Source of the DNA: Tessaracoccus rhinocerotis | GTDB lineage: Bacteria > Actinomycetota > Actinomycetes > Propionibacteriales > Propionibacteriaceae | Direction of reading: 5' to 3' | Length of the DNA: 64,000 nt | NCBI RefSeq assembly: GCF_007197885.1 | Contig: NZ_VKKG01000002.1 | Location: forward strand, 372,001 to 436,000 | In this document: positions 45,233 to 54,437 of the stretch, piece by piece | Numbering within the stretch: position 1 is the stretch's first letter | Layout: every line of letters begins with the position of its first letter | Made by a program: the position numbers and the translations under genes | Notes under the pieces: generated by a model | The model's database searches: none | What the model was told of the DNA's origin: nothing | Seen by the model: the letters and a program-made list of their open reading frames with translations, nothing else

Positions 45233-47583
45233 GGCAGGACACGGGGGCGGTCCCCGCGGATCATTGCGGTGACCCACCAGGTCAGTTCCACCGCACCCAT
45301 CCCGGCCAGGCCCGCCACGAGGCCCGCACCCATCGCTGCGGTGTTGGAGATGTCCAGGTGGAAGAAGGTGGCCGCGGGCTCCCACAGGAAGATCGCGGCG
45401 TAGAAGGCGTAGCCGAACCCCACCAGCGCCAGCCGCCACACGAACCATGGGCGCGATACCACCGCGAGCACCCAGGAGGCCGTCATGATCAGCGCGGCGA
45501 GGGTGGCGGTGGAGGCCTGCACCTGCAGGGCGTCCGAGACGTCCCCCAGGCCCCGGGTCACCAAGTAGGTGACGAAGGAGACGGTCGCGATGATGAGGCC
45601 GAACGGAATCCCCGCGGCGAGCGTCCGCCGGACGAACCCGGGGCGGGCCCGCTCCCGGTTCGGGGCGAGGCTGAGGAGGAACGCCGGGATCCCGATGGTG
45701 AACCATCCCACGATCGTCATGTGCAGCGGCAGGAACGGGCTTGGCAGCCCCATGACCCCCACCAGCAGGGCCAGGGTGGCGGCGTAGACGGTCTTGGTCA
45801 GGAACAGCTTCGCGACCCGCTCGATGTTCCCGATGACGCGGCGGCCCTCCGCCACCACGTGCGGCAGGGTCGCGAACCGGTCGTCAAGGAGCACGATCTG
45901 GGCGACCGAACGCGTCGCCGGGGAACCGGAACCCATCGCGACCCCGAGGTCCGCGTCCTTGAGGGCGAGGACGTCGTTGACGCCGTCGCCGGTCATCGCG
46001 ACGGCGTGGCCCTCGGACTGCAGGGCATCCACCATGCGGCGCTTCTGTTGCGGGGTGACGCGCCCGAAGACGCTGCCGCCGTTCACCGCCGCCCGGAACG
46101 CGGTGTCGTCGTCGGGGAGGCCCCGGGCGTCGACCGCGTCCTCCGTCGACACGCCCAACTGGCGCGTGACGGCACCCACGGAGGCCGCGTTGTCGCCGGA
46201 GATGACCTTGACGGCGACGTCCTGGCCCCGGAAGTACTCGAGGGTCTCGCCGGCGTCGGGCCGCAGCAGCTGCTCCAGCACCAGCAGTGCCATCGGTGAC
46301 AGGTCGCCCGGCGAGTCGGGCGCGTCGACGACCGCCGAAGCCTCCGCCAGCAGCAGTACCCGGCGTCCCGTCGCGCCGATCTCCTCCGCGCGCCGCGCCA
46401 CCGCGCCACCTGCCAGGACGTCCGGCGCGCCCAGCACCCAGTTGCCGTGACCGGCGAAGGACGCCCCGGACCACTTCTTGGCGGAGGTGAACGGCGCCCT
46501 GCCGATGACCTGCCACCGGTCCCGCGCCGGGGCGACGTCCCCCGCGATGGCCTGCATGGAGGCGTTCGGGGTGGGGTCCGCCGCCACGAGCTGCGAGAGG
46601 ACCTCGCGGATCTGCTCCTGGTCGGCCCCGTCGACCTGGACGATCTCGCCCAGGGTCATTGCGTTCTGGGTGAGGGTTCCCGTCTTGTCCGCGCAGACCA
46701 CGCTCACCCTGGCCAGGCCCTCGATCGCCGGCAACTCCTGCACCAGGGCGTTGCGGCGACCCAGCCGGATGACGCCCAGCGCGAAGGCCATCGACGTGAG
46801 CAGCACCAGGCCCTCGGGCACCATCGGCACGAGCGCACCGGTCATGCGCAGCACCATCTCCCGCCAGGTGGTGTCGTCCTGGTTGAACTGCACCCAGATG
46901 GTCAGCAGGCCCACCGGCACGAGGATGAAGCTGATGAACTTCAGGATGGCGTCGATGCCCTGCCGAAGCTCGGAGCGCACGAGTGTGAACCTGGCGGCCT
47001 GGGCCGTGATCTGGGCGGCGTAGGCGTCGGCCCCGACCTTCCGTGCGCGGTAGTAGCCGGTGCCGGAGACCACGAAGGCGCCACTGAGGACCTCGTCACC
47101 CATGACCTTCGGCTCGGGGTCCGCCTCGCCGGTGAGCATGGACTCGTCCAGTTCGAGGTAATCGGCCCAGACCACCTCGCCGTCGACCACCACCTGGTCG
47201 CCCGGGCCGACGACGATCAGGTCGTCCAGGACCACCTCGTCGCGGCTGATGGTGTGGCGCAGCCCGTCCCGGATCACCGTGGGGTGGGCCTCGCCCACCA
47301 CGGCCAGCCTGTCCAGGGTCCGCTTCGCCCGCAGCTCCTGGATGATGCCGATGATGGAGTTTGCGATGATCAGGGTGCCGAACAGGCCCTGCGTGACCTG
47401 GCCCGTCGCCATCACCAGCACGAACAGGATGAACAGCATCACGTTCACACGGGTGAACACGTTGGCCCGGACGATCTGGCCGGTGCTCCGGCCGGACCGG
47501 GCCGGGAGGATGTTGACCTTTCCCTCGGAGACCCGCTGCGCGACCTCGTCGCTGGTCAGGCCCCCGTGCGGGTCATCGGTCAC
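45205..47583 (-). CDS. ctpE: P-type cation-transporting ATPase (CtpE-like)
   Basis: 792 aa. D299 in CADKTGTLT is phosphorylated, TGEA in the actuator, [22 protein letters not shown] in the hinge, and a PEGL motif (P256-L259) in the fourth span. Ten likely spans, with six after the catalytic domain. No heavy-metal-binding CxxC at the N-terminus. The [10 protein letters not shown] context matches mycobacterial CtpE, a calcium-linked transporter, so Ca2+ is the best guess. The GTG start lies inside the end of the polyprenyl synthase gene (11-nt overlap). Confidence 0.85.
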   Translation of the reverse strand: MTDDPHGGLTSDEVAQRVSEGKVNILPARSGRSTGQIVRANVFTRVNVMLFILFVLVMATGQVTQGLFGTLIIANSIIGIIQELRAKRTLDRLAVVGEAHPTVIRDGLRHTISRDEVVLDDLIVVGPGDQVVVDGEVVWADYLELDESMLTGEADPEPKVMGDEVLSGAFVVSGTGYYRARKVGADAYAAQITAQAARFTLVRSELRQGIDAILKFISFILVPVGLLTIWVQFNQDDTTWREMVLRMTGALVPMVPEGLVLLTSMAFALGVIRLGRRNALVQELPAIEGLARVSVVCADKTGTLTQNAMTLGEIVQVDGADQEQIREVLSQLVAADPTPNASMQAIAGDVAPARDRWQVIGRAPFTSAKKWSGASFAGHGNWVLGAPDVLAGGAVARRAEEIGATGRRVLLLAEASAVVDAPDSPGDLSPMALLVLEQLLRPDAGETLEYFRGQDVAVKVISGDNAASVGAVTRQLGVSTEDAVDARGLPDDDTAFRAAVNGGSVFGRVTPQQKRRMVDALQSEGHAVAMTGDGVNDVLALKDADLGVAMGSGSPATRSVAQIVLLDDRFATLPHVVAEGRRVIGNIERVAKLFLTKTVYAATLALLVGVMGLPSPFLPLHMTIVGWFTIGIPAFLLSLAPNRERARPGFVRRTLAAGIPFGLIIATVSFVTYLVTRGLGDVSDALQVQASTATLAALIMTASWVLAVVSRPWFVWRLALVGFGYAFYAAIFLWEPAATFFHLDISNTAAMGAGLVAGLAGMGAVELTWWVTAMIRGDRPRVLPQRPAAANR

Positions 47584-48664
47584 GCTTCACGCTCAGCTCG
47601 GCGAGCCGGGTGAGCGCGGTGCGGCCCTCGGGAGTCATCTCCGCGGACCCCAGCGCGGCGAGCGCGTCGGCGGTTCCCCGTGCGATGAGCTCCTCGACGT
47701 GGCCGTGGGCGCCGGTGGCCTCGATGACGTCCCGGGCGGTGGCGACCTGCTCGTCGGTCAGTTCCTGGTGGCCGAGCATCGCCTCCAAGGTGCGCCGTTG
47801 GGTGGCGTCGCCGCGGTCCAGCGCGGTGAGGACCAGGATGGTGCGCTTGCCCTCACGCAGGTCGCCGCCGGTGGGCTTGCCGGTGGCCGCCTCGTCGCCG
47901 TAGACGCCGAGCACGTCGTCGCGCAGTTGGAAGGCGGCGCCCAGCGCGGAGCCGAACTCCCCGAGGGCGGCCTGCAGGCGTGGGTCGTCGCCGCCGAGCG
48001 CGGCACCCGCCTGCGCGGGGCGGCGCACGGAGTAGCTGGCGGTCTTGTACTCCAGGATGCGGCGGGCGTCGGCGAGTTCCTCGGCAGGGGTGGCCGACCC
48101 GGTGACTCCGTGGGCAGCGCTGACGTCGAGGAACTGCCCGGCGGTCACCTCGGTGCGCATCGACGCCAGCTTCGTGCGTGCCCGCGCCGTGGCCTCGGCC
48201 GGCATCCCGGAGTTCTCGAACAGCTCGAGGCTCCACACCAGCAGCAGGTCCCCGAGCAGGATCGCGGCCGCGGTGCCGTAGTCGTCGGCGTCGCCCCGTC
48301 CGCCGGCCGCGCGATGGTGGGCGGCGAACTGGCGGTGCGCGGAAGGGATCCCGCGCCGGGTGTCGGAGGCGTCGATCAGGTCGTCGTGGACCAGCGCCGA
48401 GACGTGCAGCAGGTCCAGGGATGCGGAGGCCCGAAGCAGCGCCGTCGCGTCCTCGGGATGGCCGGCCGCGGCGACGTGCGACCAATAGCAGAACGCCGGG
48501 CGCAGCCGTTTGCCGCCGGCGCTGAAGGTGCGCGCCAGTTCCAGCATCGGGGTGCCGCCGATCTCGGCGACGACGTCTGCCTGACCGTCGAGGAAGTCGG
48601 AGATGGCGCCGCCGATTCCGTTCAGGAACTCGGGGCCGAGGGGGTTCGAGGGATCTGGCTGCAC
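47573..48664 (-). CDS. idsA: Polyprenyl (geranylgeranyl-type) diphosphate synthase
   Basis: 363 aa trans-isoprenyl synthase. GGKRLRP (50-56), the first Asp-rich motif DDLID (94-98) and the second [10 protein letters not shown] (DDxxD form) are present. It condenses isopentenyl diphosphate with allylic primers; chain length cannot be read with confidence. The GTG at 48664 is fixed by TAGACT 7 nt upstream; an in-frame ATG at 48700 is less likely because it would place the hexamer inside the gene. Confidence 0.88.
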   Translation of the reverse strand: MQPDPSNPLGPEFLNGIGGAISDFLDGQADVVAEIGGTPMLELARTFSAGGKRLRPAFCYWSHVAAAGHPEDATALLRASASLDLLHVSALVHDDLIDASDTRRGIPSAHRQFAAHHRAAGGRGDADDYGTAAAILLGDLLLVWSLELFENSGMPAEATARARTKLASMRTEVTAGQFLDVSAAHGVTGSATPAEELADARRILEYKTASYSVRRPAQAGAALGGDDPRLQAALGEFGSALGAAFQLRDDVLGVYGDEAATGKPTGGDLREGKRTILVLTALDRGDATQRRTLEAMLGHQELTDEQVATARDVIEATGAHGHVEELIARGTADALAALGSAEMTPEGRTALTRLAELSVKRDR

Positions 48665-48671
48665 GGTTCCG

Positions 48672-48677
48672 AGTCTA
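48672..48677 (-). promoter_or_regulatory. Leaderless -10 (TAGACT) of the polyprenyl synthase gene
   Basis: TAGACT on the minus strand ends exactly 7 nt before the GTG at 48664 and decides between two starts. Confidence 0.5.
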
Positions 48678-48723
48678 TTGGTAGGGACAATCGGGGACAT
48701 CACCCATCCCCGGGTGGTTGAGT

Positions 48724-49521
48724 ATGGACATGCGCATCGCACTCGCCCAGATCACGGCCTCGACGGATCCGCAGGCCAACTTGGAACTGGTCGGCGACCT
48801 GTGCCGCCGCGCCGCCGCCGCCGGAGCGGAACTGGTGGTGTTCCCGGAGGCCACGATGTGCTCCTTCACCGGTTCGCCCGCGGAGGTGGCCGAGCCCCTC
48901 GACGGTTCGTGGGCCACCACGGTGCGGGAGCTGGCCACCAGGCTGGGGATCACGGTGGTGGCGGGGATGTTCACCCTCGCCGCCGACGGGCGCGTACACA
49001 ACACCCTCCTGGTGACCGGGGCCGTGGAGGCGAGCTACGACAAGATCCACCTCTTCGACGCCCTTGGCCACCGCGAGTCCGATGACGTCGCGCCCGGCTC
49101 CGAGCCCGTGGTCGTCGAGATCGGTGGCGTCGGCGTGGGCTTGGCAACCTGTTACGACGTGCGCTTCCCGGCGCTGTTCACCACCCTCGCGGAACGCGGC
49201 GCGGAGGTGGTCCTGGTACCCGCCGCGTGGGCGCCCGGCCCCGGCAAGGTCCACCAGTGGCGCACGCTCACCACGGCCAGGGCGCTCGACTGCACCTCGA
49301 TCGTCGTGGCCGTCGACCAGGCGGGCGTCGACGACGTCGAGGTGAGCGGCCCTCCCACGGGCGTGGGGACGTCGATGGTGGTCGCCGCCGACGGCGCGGT
49401 GCTGCACGAGCTCGGCTCCGGCCCGGAACTCGTGGTGGTGGACGTCGACCCGAGTACCGTCGGCGAGGTCCGCGAACAGTTGCCGGTGCTTCGCAACGCG
49501 GCGGTGCTCAGCGCAGGCTGA
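48724..49521 (+). CDS. Nitrilase-superfamily amidase (Nit/deaminated glutathione amidase type)
   Basis: 265 aa. Catalytic triad E42 (FPEATM), K107 (SYDKIHLFD) and C143 (ATCYDVRFP). The length and KIHLFD/CYDVRFP motifs match the Nit branch that hydrolyses deaminated glutathione and related omega-amides. Starts at TTG 48718, ATG 48724 and ATG 48730 are possible. It is convergent with an aminotransferase that could act in the same omega-amide pathway, overlapping it by 14 nt. Confidence 0.85.
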   Translation: MDMRIALAQITASTDPQANLELVGDLCRRAAAAGAELVVFPEATMCSFTGSPAEVAEPLDGSWATTVRELATRLGITVVAGMFTLAADGRVHNTLLVTGAVEASYDKIHLFDALGHRESDDVAPGSEPVVVEIGGVGVGLATCYDVRFPALFTTLAERGAEVVLVPAAWAPGPGKVHQWRTLTTARALDCTSIVVAVDQAGVDDVEVSGPPTGVGTSMVVAADGAVLHELGSGPELVVVDVDPSTVGEVREQLPVLRNAAVLSAG

Positions 49522-50677
49522 GGCGGCGCACGCCCTCGTCCAGGACGGCGTCCTGCTTGCTGAAGGCGAACCGCACCGTGGTGCGCCACTGCTGCGGGTG
49601 GTCGCTGAACACCGGCACGGGGATGGCGGCCACGCCGCGCTCGGTCGGCAGCCGGCGGCAGAACTCGACGGCGTCGTCGGCCCCGATGCCGCGGACGTCC
49701 GCGCACACGAAGTACGTGCCGTCGCTGGCGGCCGGGGTCAGGCCCATCGCCTCGAGTGCAGCACTGAGCCGGTCCCGCTTGCCCCGCAGCGAGTCGCGCA
49801 ACCGCGCCACCCACGCCTGCTCATGGCGCAACGCGTGGGCCACCGCCGGCTGGAACGGTCCGGCGCCGACGTAGGTGAGGAACTGTTTGGCCGTGAGCAC
49901 GGCGTCGAGCAGTGGTTTGGGTGCCAGGGCCCATCCGGTCTTCCAGCCGGTGACGTTGAACGTCTTGGCGGCGCTGGAGACGCTCACGGTGCGCTCCCTC
50001 ATGCCGGGCAGTGTCCCGATCGGGATGTGGGGCGGTCCGAAGGTGAGGTGCTCGTACACCTCGTCGGCGAGCACGAGGATGTCGTGCTCCACCGCGAGTT
50101 CGGCGATGCCGCGCAGCTCCGCGTAGGTGAACACCGTGCCGGTGGGGTTGTGGGGGGAGTTCACCACCAGCATCGCCGTGGCGGGGGTGATGGCGCGGCG
50201 CAGCGCGTCCAGGTCGACGCCGAACCGGTGGCCGTCGCGTGCCAGCGGAACGCTCACACGCCTCGCGCCCGCCAGCGCAACCGCGGCGGCGTAGGAGTCG
50301 TAGTAGGGGTCGAGGAGGATCACCTCGCTGCCCGGCTCCACCAACCCCAGCACGCCGGCCGCGATCGCCTCGGTGGCGCCGACGGTGACGAGGACCTCCT
50401 CGTCGGGGTCGAACGTGCCCGCGCCCCGCGAGTGCCTGTCGTGGGCGACGGCGTGCCGCAGCTCGGCGAACCCCCGGCCAGGCGGGTACTGGTTGTTGCC
50501 GGCGGCGATCTGCTCGCGGGCGATCTCCAGCATCCGTGCAGGGCCGTCCCAGTCCGGGAATCCCTGGCCGAGGTTGACGGCGTCGTGGACACGTGCCAGT
50601 TCGGACATCTCGGCGAAGATCGTGCCCTGGAAGGCAGCGAGACGGGAGACTGTTCGTGGGCGGTCGGCTGCAGGCAT
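49508..50677 (-). CDS. Class I/II PLP aminotransferase
   Basis: 389 aa, fold type I: NLGQGFPDWDGP, NSPHNPTGT, ADEVYEHL and PLP lysine K238 in SSAAKTFNVTGWK. It most resembles the kynurenine/methionine/glutamine transaminase or DapC-type branch; transamination coupled to an omega-amidase (next gene, Nit) would fit. The ATG at 50677 is fixed by TAGGAT 7 nt upstream; an ATG at 50695 also exists in frame. Confidence 0.83.
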   Translation of the reverse strand: MPAADRPRTVSRLAAFQGTIFAEMSELARVHDAVNLGQGFPDWDGPARMLEIAREQIAAGNNQYPPGRGFAELRHAVAHDRHSRGAGTFDPDEEVLVTVGATEAIAAGVLGLVEPGSEVILLDPYYDSYAAAVALAGARRVSVPLARDGHRFGVDLDALRRAITPATAMLVVNSPHNPTGTVFTYAELRGIAELAVEHDILVLADEVYEHLTFGPPHIPIGTLPGMRERTVSVSSAAKTFNVTGWKTGWALAPKPLLDAVLTAKQFLTYVGAGPFQPAVAHALRHEQAWVARLRDSLRGKRDRLSAALEAMGLTPAASDGTYFVCADVRGIGADDAVEFCRRLPTERGVAAIPVPVFSDHPQQWRTTVRFAFSKQDAVLDEGVRRLSLR

Positions 50678-50684
50678 GACGTCG

Positions 50685-50690
50685 ATCCTA
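50685..50690 (-). promoter_or_regulatory. Leaderless -10 (TAGGAT) of the aminotransferase
   Basis: TAGGAT on the minus strand, 7 nt before the ATG at 50677. The metF promoter diverges about 50 nt away. Confidence 0.5.
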
Positions 50691-50738
50691 CGCATCTCAT
50701 GCTCGGCCGGGCGGTCCGTCGGCGGGAGCGGCTTCTCC

Positions 50739-50744
50739 TATCCT
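50739..50744 (+). promoter_or_regulatory. Leaderless -10 (TATCCT) of metF
   Basis: TATCCT ends 7 nt before the ATG at 50752. A leaderless mRNA would leave no room for a riboswitch. Confidence 0.55.
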
Positions 50745-50751
50745 TGGCCGC

Positions 50752-51651
50752 ATGTCCACCGCCCCCCACGACCCGAGGACCGTCGCCCAACTGCTCGCCG
50801 CGGCCGACTCGCCACTGCTGAGCTACGAGTTCTTCCCGCCCCGTAGGAGCGAGGAGGAGCAGAAGTTCTGGACGACGGTTGAGAAGCTGGAGCAGCTGGA
50901 GCCGGACTTCATGTCGGTCACCTACGGGGCGAGCGGGTCCACCAGGGACCGCACGATCGAGGCCACGCGCCTGCTGGCCGCCCGTGGCACGCTCACGGTG
51001 GGTCACCTCACGTGCGTATCGCAGTCCCGCGAGGACACGGCCCGCACCCTCGGTGCCTTCGAGGACGCCGGCGTGCACAACATCCTGGCGATCCGCGGTG
51101 ACATGCCCGGTGGGCCGCACGTGCCGTGGGAGCAGCACCCCGAAGGCATCGCCACCGCCACCGAGATGGTGGAGTTCATCAAGTCCCGCGGCGAGTTCTG
51201 CGTGGGAGTGGCGGCGTTCCCGAACGTCCACCAGCCGGACAACGACCCGGAGCTCGACGCCCGGATCGTCGTCGAGAAGGCGGCGGCCGGGGCCGACTAC
51301 GCCATCACGCAACTGTTCTTCGAGGGGCACCGCTACGTCGAGCTCGTGGACCGGGTCCGTTCTCGCGGGTGCGACATCCCGATCATCCCGGGCATCGCCC
51401 CGCTGACGGTGATCACCCAGGTCGAGCGCTTCGCGCAGCTCGCCGACTGCGAACTGCCCGCCGACTTCGTCGCCCAGCTGAACGCCGCCGGGGACCCGGC
51501 GGAGGTGCGCCGGATCGGGATCCAGCGGGCCGTCGACGTGTGCCTCGAGGTCCTCGAGGCGGGCGCGCCCGGCCTGCAGTTCTTCACGCAGAACCGCTGG
51601 ATGGCTACGACAGAAGTGATCGCCAGGCTGCCGGGGTACCGGGCTCGGTGA
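50752..51651 (+). CDS. metF: 5,10-methylenetetrahydrofolate reductase
   Basis: 299 aa FAD barrel: LSYEFFPPR at the N-terminus with the catalytic Glu, SVTYGASGSTRDRTIE, HNILAIRGDMP and AITQLFFEGHRYVELV. It makes 5-methyl-THF for methionine synthesis. Its tail overlaps the convergent HelD-like gene by 47 nt, the longest such overlap here. Confidence 0.95.
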   Translation: MSTAPHDPRTVAQLLAAADSPLLSYEFFPPRRSEEEQKFWTTVEKLEQLEPDFMSVTYGASGSTRDRTIEATRLLAARGTLTVGHLTCVSQSREDTARTLGAFEDAGVHNILAIRGDMPGGPHVPWEQHPEGIATATEMVEFIKSRGEFCVGVAAFPNVHQPDNDPELDARIVVEKAAAGADYAITQLFFEGHRYVELVDRVRSRGCDIPIIPGIAPLTVITQVERFAQLADCELPADFVAQLNAAGDPAEVRRIGIQRAVDVCLEVLEAGAPGLQFFTQNRWMATTEVIARLPGYRAR

Positions 51652-53821
51652 CGTCCAGCGTCGTCATCCGCTGGGTGGCGCGGGTGAGGGCGACGTAGAG
51701 CACGCGCTCGGCGCCGGGGGCCTGCGCGACGATCTCGTCCGGAGAGAGCACCAGGACGCCGTCGTACTCCAAGCCCTTGGCCTGCAGGGCGGTGACCACG
51801 ACCAGGCGCGCCTCCAGGGCGGCCAGTTTCGGGTCGGACATGGTGAGCTTCGTCACCGCAGTGAGGCGGGAGGCGGGGACGACGACGCCGACGGTGCCGC
51901 TGACCTGGCCGGCCAGCTCCCGCACGTGGCGCAGCAGGTCCGCGTCGAGGTCCGCCGGGGTGGTGGTGGCCAGCTTGGGCTCCACGCCGGTGGAGCGCAC
52001 GGCCCGGGGGAGGTCCGCCTCGGGGAACACCTTGACGATCACCTTGGCCGCGAGGTCGAAGACCTCCTGCGGGGAGCGGTAGTTGGTGCTCAGCGTGAAC
52101 GTGCGGCGCGGGCCGCGGCCGACGATCTCGTCCAGCGACCTGGCCGTCTCGTCCTGGTGGGGGTAGGAGCTCTGCGCCGGGTCCCCGACGATCGTCCAGG
52201 AGGACTGGGGCCCGCGACGGCGCAGCAGGCGCCACTGCATCGGCGTGATGTCCTGGCCCTCGTCCACGAGGATGTGCGCGAAGGTGCGCTGCGGGTCGGC
52301 GTCCGGGTCCTCGACGCGCTCGGAGCGCAGCACGTCGGCCGTGGTGACCAGCTCGTTGACCGCGTCCAACCCGACGAACAAGGGCTCGTCGGAGTCGTCG
52401 GGGTCCACCGGTGCGGGGCCGAGGATGTCGAGCAGCTCGTCCAGCAGCGCCATGTCCGCCACTGACCAACCCGTGATCTCGGAGTCCTCGCCGTCGTGCT
52501 GCAGCCAGGTGTAGCTCTCCACGAGGTCAGCGCGCTCCTCGGGGGTGAGTCTCGGCGCCACCTGCTCGACGATGCGGGGGTCGGCCAGGCGTGCGAGCAC
52601 CTGTGGGGTGCTGAGCGCGGGCCACCAGGCGTTCATGAACATCTGCAGGCTCGCCTGCTCACGGATCAGCGACTCGACCTCGTCGTCCCCGAGCTCGACG
52701 TCGTCGGACAGCTTGCGGGCCAGCGCGGCCACCACCTGGTCCAGGGCCTGGCCCCGGCCGCGGTTCAGCTTGGTGTGTGACAGGACGTTGTCACGGATCC
52801 GGTTCAGCTCGTCCTCGTGGAGCATCAGCACCTCGCCCTTGACCGTCACGCGTACGCGCAGGGTCTCCGGGCCGGAGATCAGCGGCAGCCGCACCAGTCG
52901 GCGCAGCACGTCGAGCATCCGGAGGCTGCCCTTGAGGGTTGCGGCCGAGGCACGGTCCACCCGCTCGCTGGCCATGCCGAGGACGTCGCTGGCCACGGAA
53001 CCGATCGCCTTGAGGGTGACGGAGTCCTCGCCGAGGCTCGGCAGCACGCGCTCGATGTAGTTCATGAACACGTTCGAGGGGCCCACCACCAGCACGCCGC
53101 CCTTCTCGAGGCGGGCGCGATTGGAGTAGAGGAGGTACGCGGCGCGGTGCAGTGCCACGACCGTCTTGCCGGTGCCGGGGCCGCCGGCGATGACCGTCAC
53201 GCCCTGGTACGGCGCGCGGATGGCCTCGTCCTGCTCCGCCTGGATGGTGGCGACGATGTCCTTCATGGTGCGTCCGCGGGCGCGGGTCAAGGACGCCATC
53301 AGTGCACCCTCGCCGAGGATGGGCAGGTCGGTCTCGGCGTCGGTGTCCAGCAGGTCGTCCTCGAGACCGACCACCTTGTCGTCGCGGCAGCGCAGCACGC
53401 GACGCCGGACCACGCCCATGGGGTCGGTCTGGGTGGCCCGGTAGAACGGCTCGGCGGCCGGGGCGCGCCAGTCGATCACCAGCGGCTCGTACTCCTGGTC
53501 GCGCACGCCCAGGCGGCCGATGTGGCGGACCTCGTCGGCGGGCTCCGACATGTCCAGCCGACCGAAGACCAGTCCCTCGTGCTCCGCGTCCAGCACCGCC
53601 AACCGCCTGGCCGCCTGGTAGGCGAAGGCGTCGCGTTCGAACAGCGCGGTGCCGTCCTCCTCGCGCATCCAGTTGGTACGGTCCGACAAGAAGATCTCGC
53701 GGCCCTGGCGGGCCACCTGCTTCGCGCTCGCCGTCGCGTTCGCGAGGTTGGCGTAGACCTTGTCGACGTGGGCCTGTTCCAGAGCGATTTCTCGGTCCAG
53801 GTCATGGCGTGAAGTGGTCAA
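51605..53821 (-). CDS. HelD-like RNA polymerase recycling ATPase
   Basis: 738 aa, superfamily 1 helicase fold with Walker A GGPGTGKTVVALHRAAYL, VDEGQDITPMQWRLL (motif II) and YVALTRATQRMT (motif VI). The long N-terminal coiled region (EIALEQAHVDKVYANL) and the RLGVRDQEYEPLVIDWRAPAAEPFY segment are typical of actinobacterial HelD (class II) and HelR, which pull stalled RNA polymerase off DNA and can protect it from rifamycins. The TTG start at 53821 has GAGGA about 12 nt upstream. I see no rifamycin-associated-element consensus upstream. Confidence 0.87.
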   Translation of the reverse strand: MTTSRHDLDREIALEQAHVDKVYANLANATASAKQVARQGREIFLSDRTNWMREEDGTALFERDAFAYQAARRLAVLDAEHEGLVFGRLDMSEPADEVRHIGRLGVRDQEYEPLVIDWRAPAAEPFYRATQTDPMGVVRRRVLRCRDDKVVGLEDDLLDTDAETDLPILGEGALMASLTRARGRTMKDIVATIQAEQDEAIRAPYQGVTVIAGGPGTGKTVVALHRAAYLLYSNRARLEKGGVLVVGPSNVFMNYIERVLPSLGEDSVTLKAIGSVASDVLGMASERVDRASAATLKGSLRMLDVLRRLVRLPLISGPETLRVRVTVKGEVLMLHEDELNRIRDNVLSHTKLNRGRGQALDQVVAALARKLSDDVELGDDEVESLIREQASLQMFMNAWWPALSTPQVLARLADPRIVEQVAPRLTPEERADLVESYTWLQHDGEDSEITGWSVADMALLDELLDILGPAPVDPDDSDEPLFVGLDAVNELVTTADVLRSERVEDPDADPQRTFAHILVDEGQDITPMQWRLLRRRGPQSSWTIVGDPAQSSYPHQDETARSLDEIVGRGPRRTFTLSTNYRSPQEVFDLAAKVIVKVFPEADLPRAVRSTGVEPKLATTTPADLDADLLRHVRELAGQVSGTVGVVVPASRLTAVTKLTMSDPKLAALEARLVVVTALQAKGLEYDGVLVLSPDEIVAQAPGAERVLYVALTRATQRMTTLDVTEPGTPAAWRSLLS

Positions 53822-53882
53822 AAGATTGCATCCTCAACTAGAGACTGACGTACAAGCTTACCCCGCCGCGCCACCGGGTCCG

Positions 53883-54437
53883 TCAGGAGTCGTACCGGTT
53901 GGGATCGGGCAGCTGGTCGCTGCCACCGTGGCCGGGGTGCCGGTCGCGGGTGCGCCGCAGGGCGAAGACCCCGAGCAGCGGGACCACTCCCAGCAACCCG
54001 AAGGGGATGTGCCCGAGCACCACGAACGCCGTCACCGCCACGACGACCAGCATGGGAAGGCCGTAGGCGAGCACCCTGTTCCTGCTCCGGTCGGGGAGTC
54101 CCGGGCCGGTGCGGACGGCCAGCTCCCTGCGGTGCCACCCCGTCGCGCCGGGGGCGGGCTCGTCCTTGCGGCGGAAACGGCTGGGCCGGGCACCGGGTGA
54201 CGCGGGGGCCGGAACGACGAGGTCGGAGATGATGGGGACCAGGTCCCCGAGGTGGTCGGCGCCCAGTGCCGCGTCGAGGCGCTCGGAGTGCTCCTCGGCG
54301 CGCAGGCGCCCCTCGGCGTAGGCGTTCGCGAGGATCGAGGCGGCGTGGTCGCGGTCCCTGTCCGAGGCGCGCAACCGGCGGCCGGCGCGCCCACGGGGGT
54401 CGGTGCTGAAACCGGCCCAGGGGCTCTGCGTGCTCAT
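53883..54437 (-). CDS. DUF1707 domain membrane protein
   Basis: 184 aa. An N-terminal SHOCT-like DUF1707 helical domain (LRASDRDRDHAASILANAYAEGRL ... EHSERLDAALGADHLGDLV), then a charged linker and two hydrophobic spans (about 122-140, 144-160) and a polar tail. DUF1707 is common in actinobacteria and of unknown function. ATG overlaps the stop of the oxidoreductase gene (ATGA), yet TAGGCT lies 6 nt upstream, so it may also be transcribed alone. Confidence 0.82.
   Translation of the reverse strand: MSTQSPWAGFSTDPRGRAGRRLRASDRDRDHAASILANAYAEGRLRAEEHSERLDAALGADHLGDLVPIISDLVVPAPASPGARPSRFRRKDEPAPGATGWHRRELAVRTGPGLPDRSRNRVLAYGLPMLVVVAVTAFVVLGHIPFGLLGVVPLLGVFALRRTRDRHPGHGGSDQLPDPNRYDS

Noticed and set aside
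53822-53882. Possible rifamycin-associated element before the HelD-like gene
   Set aside because: Minus-strand GGGGTAAGCTTGTACG shares only a few positions with the element as I know it, and the symmetric half is missing.
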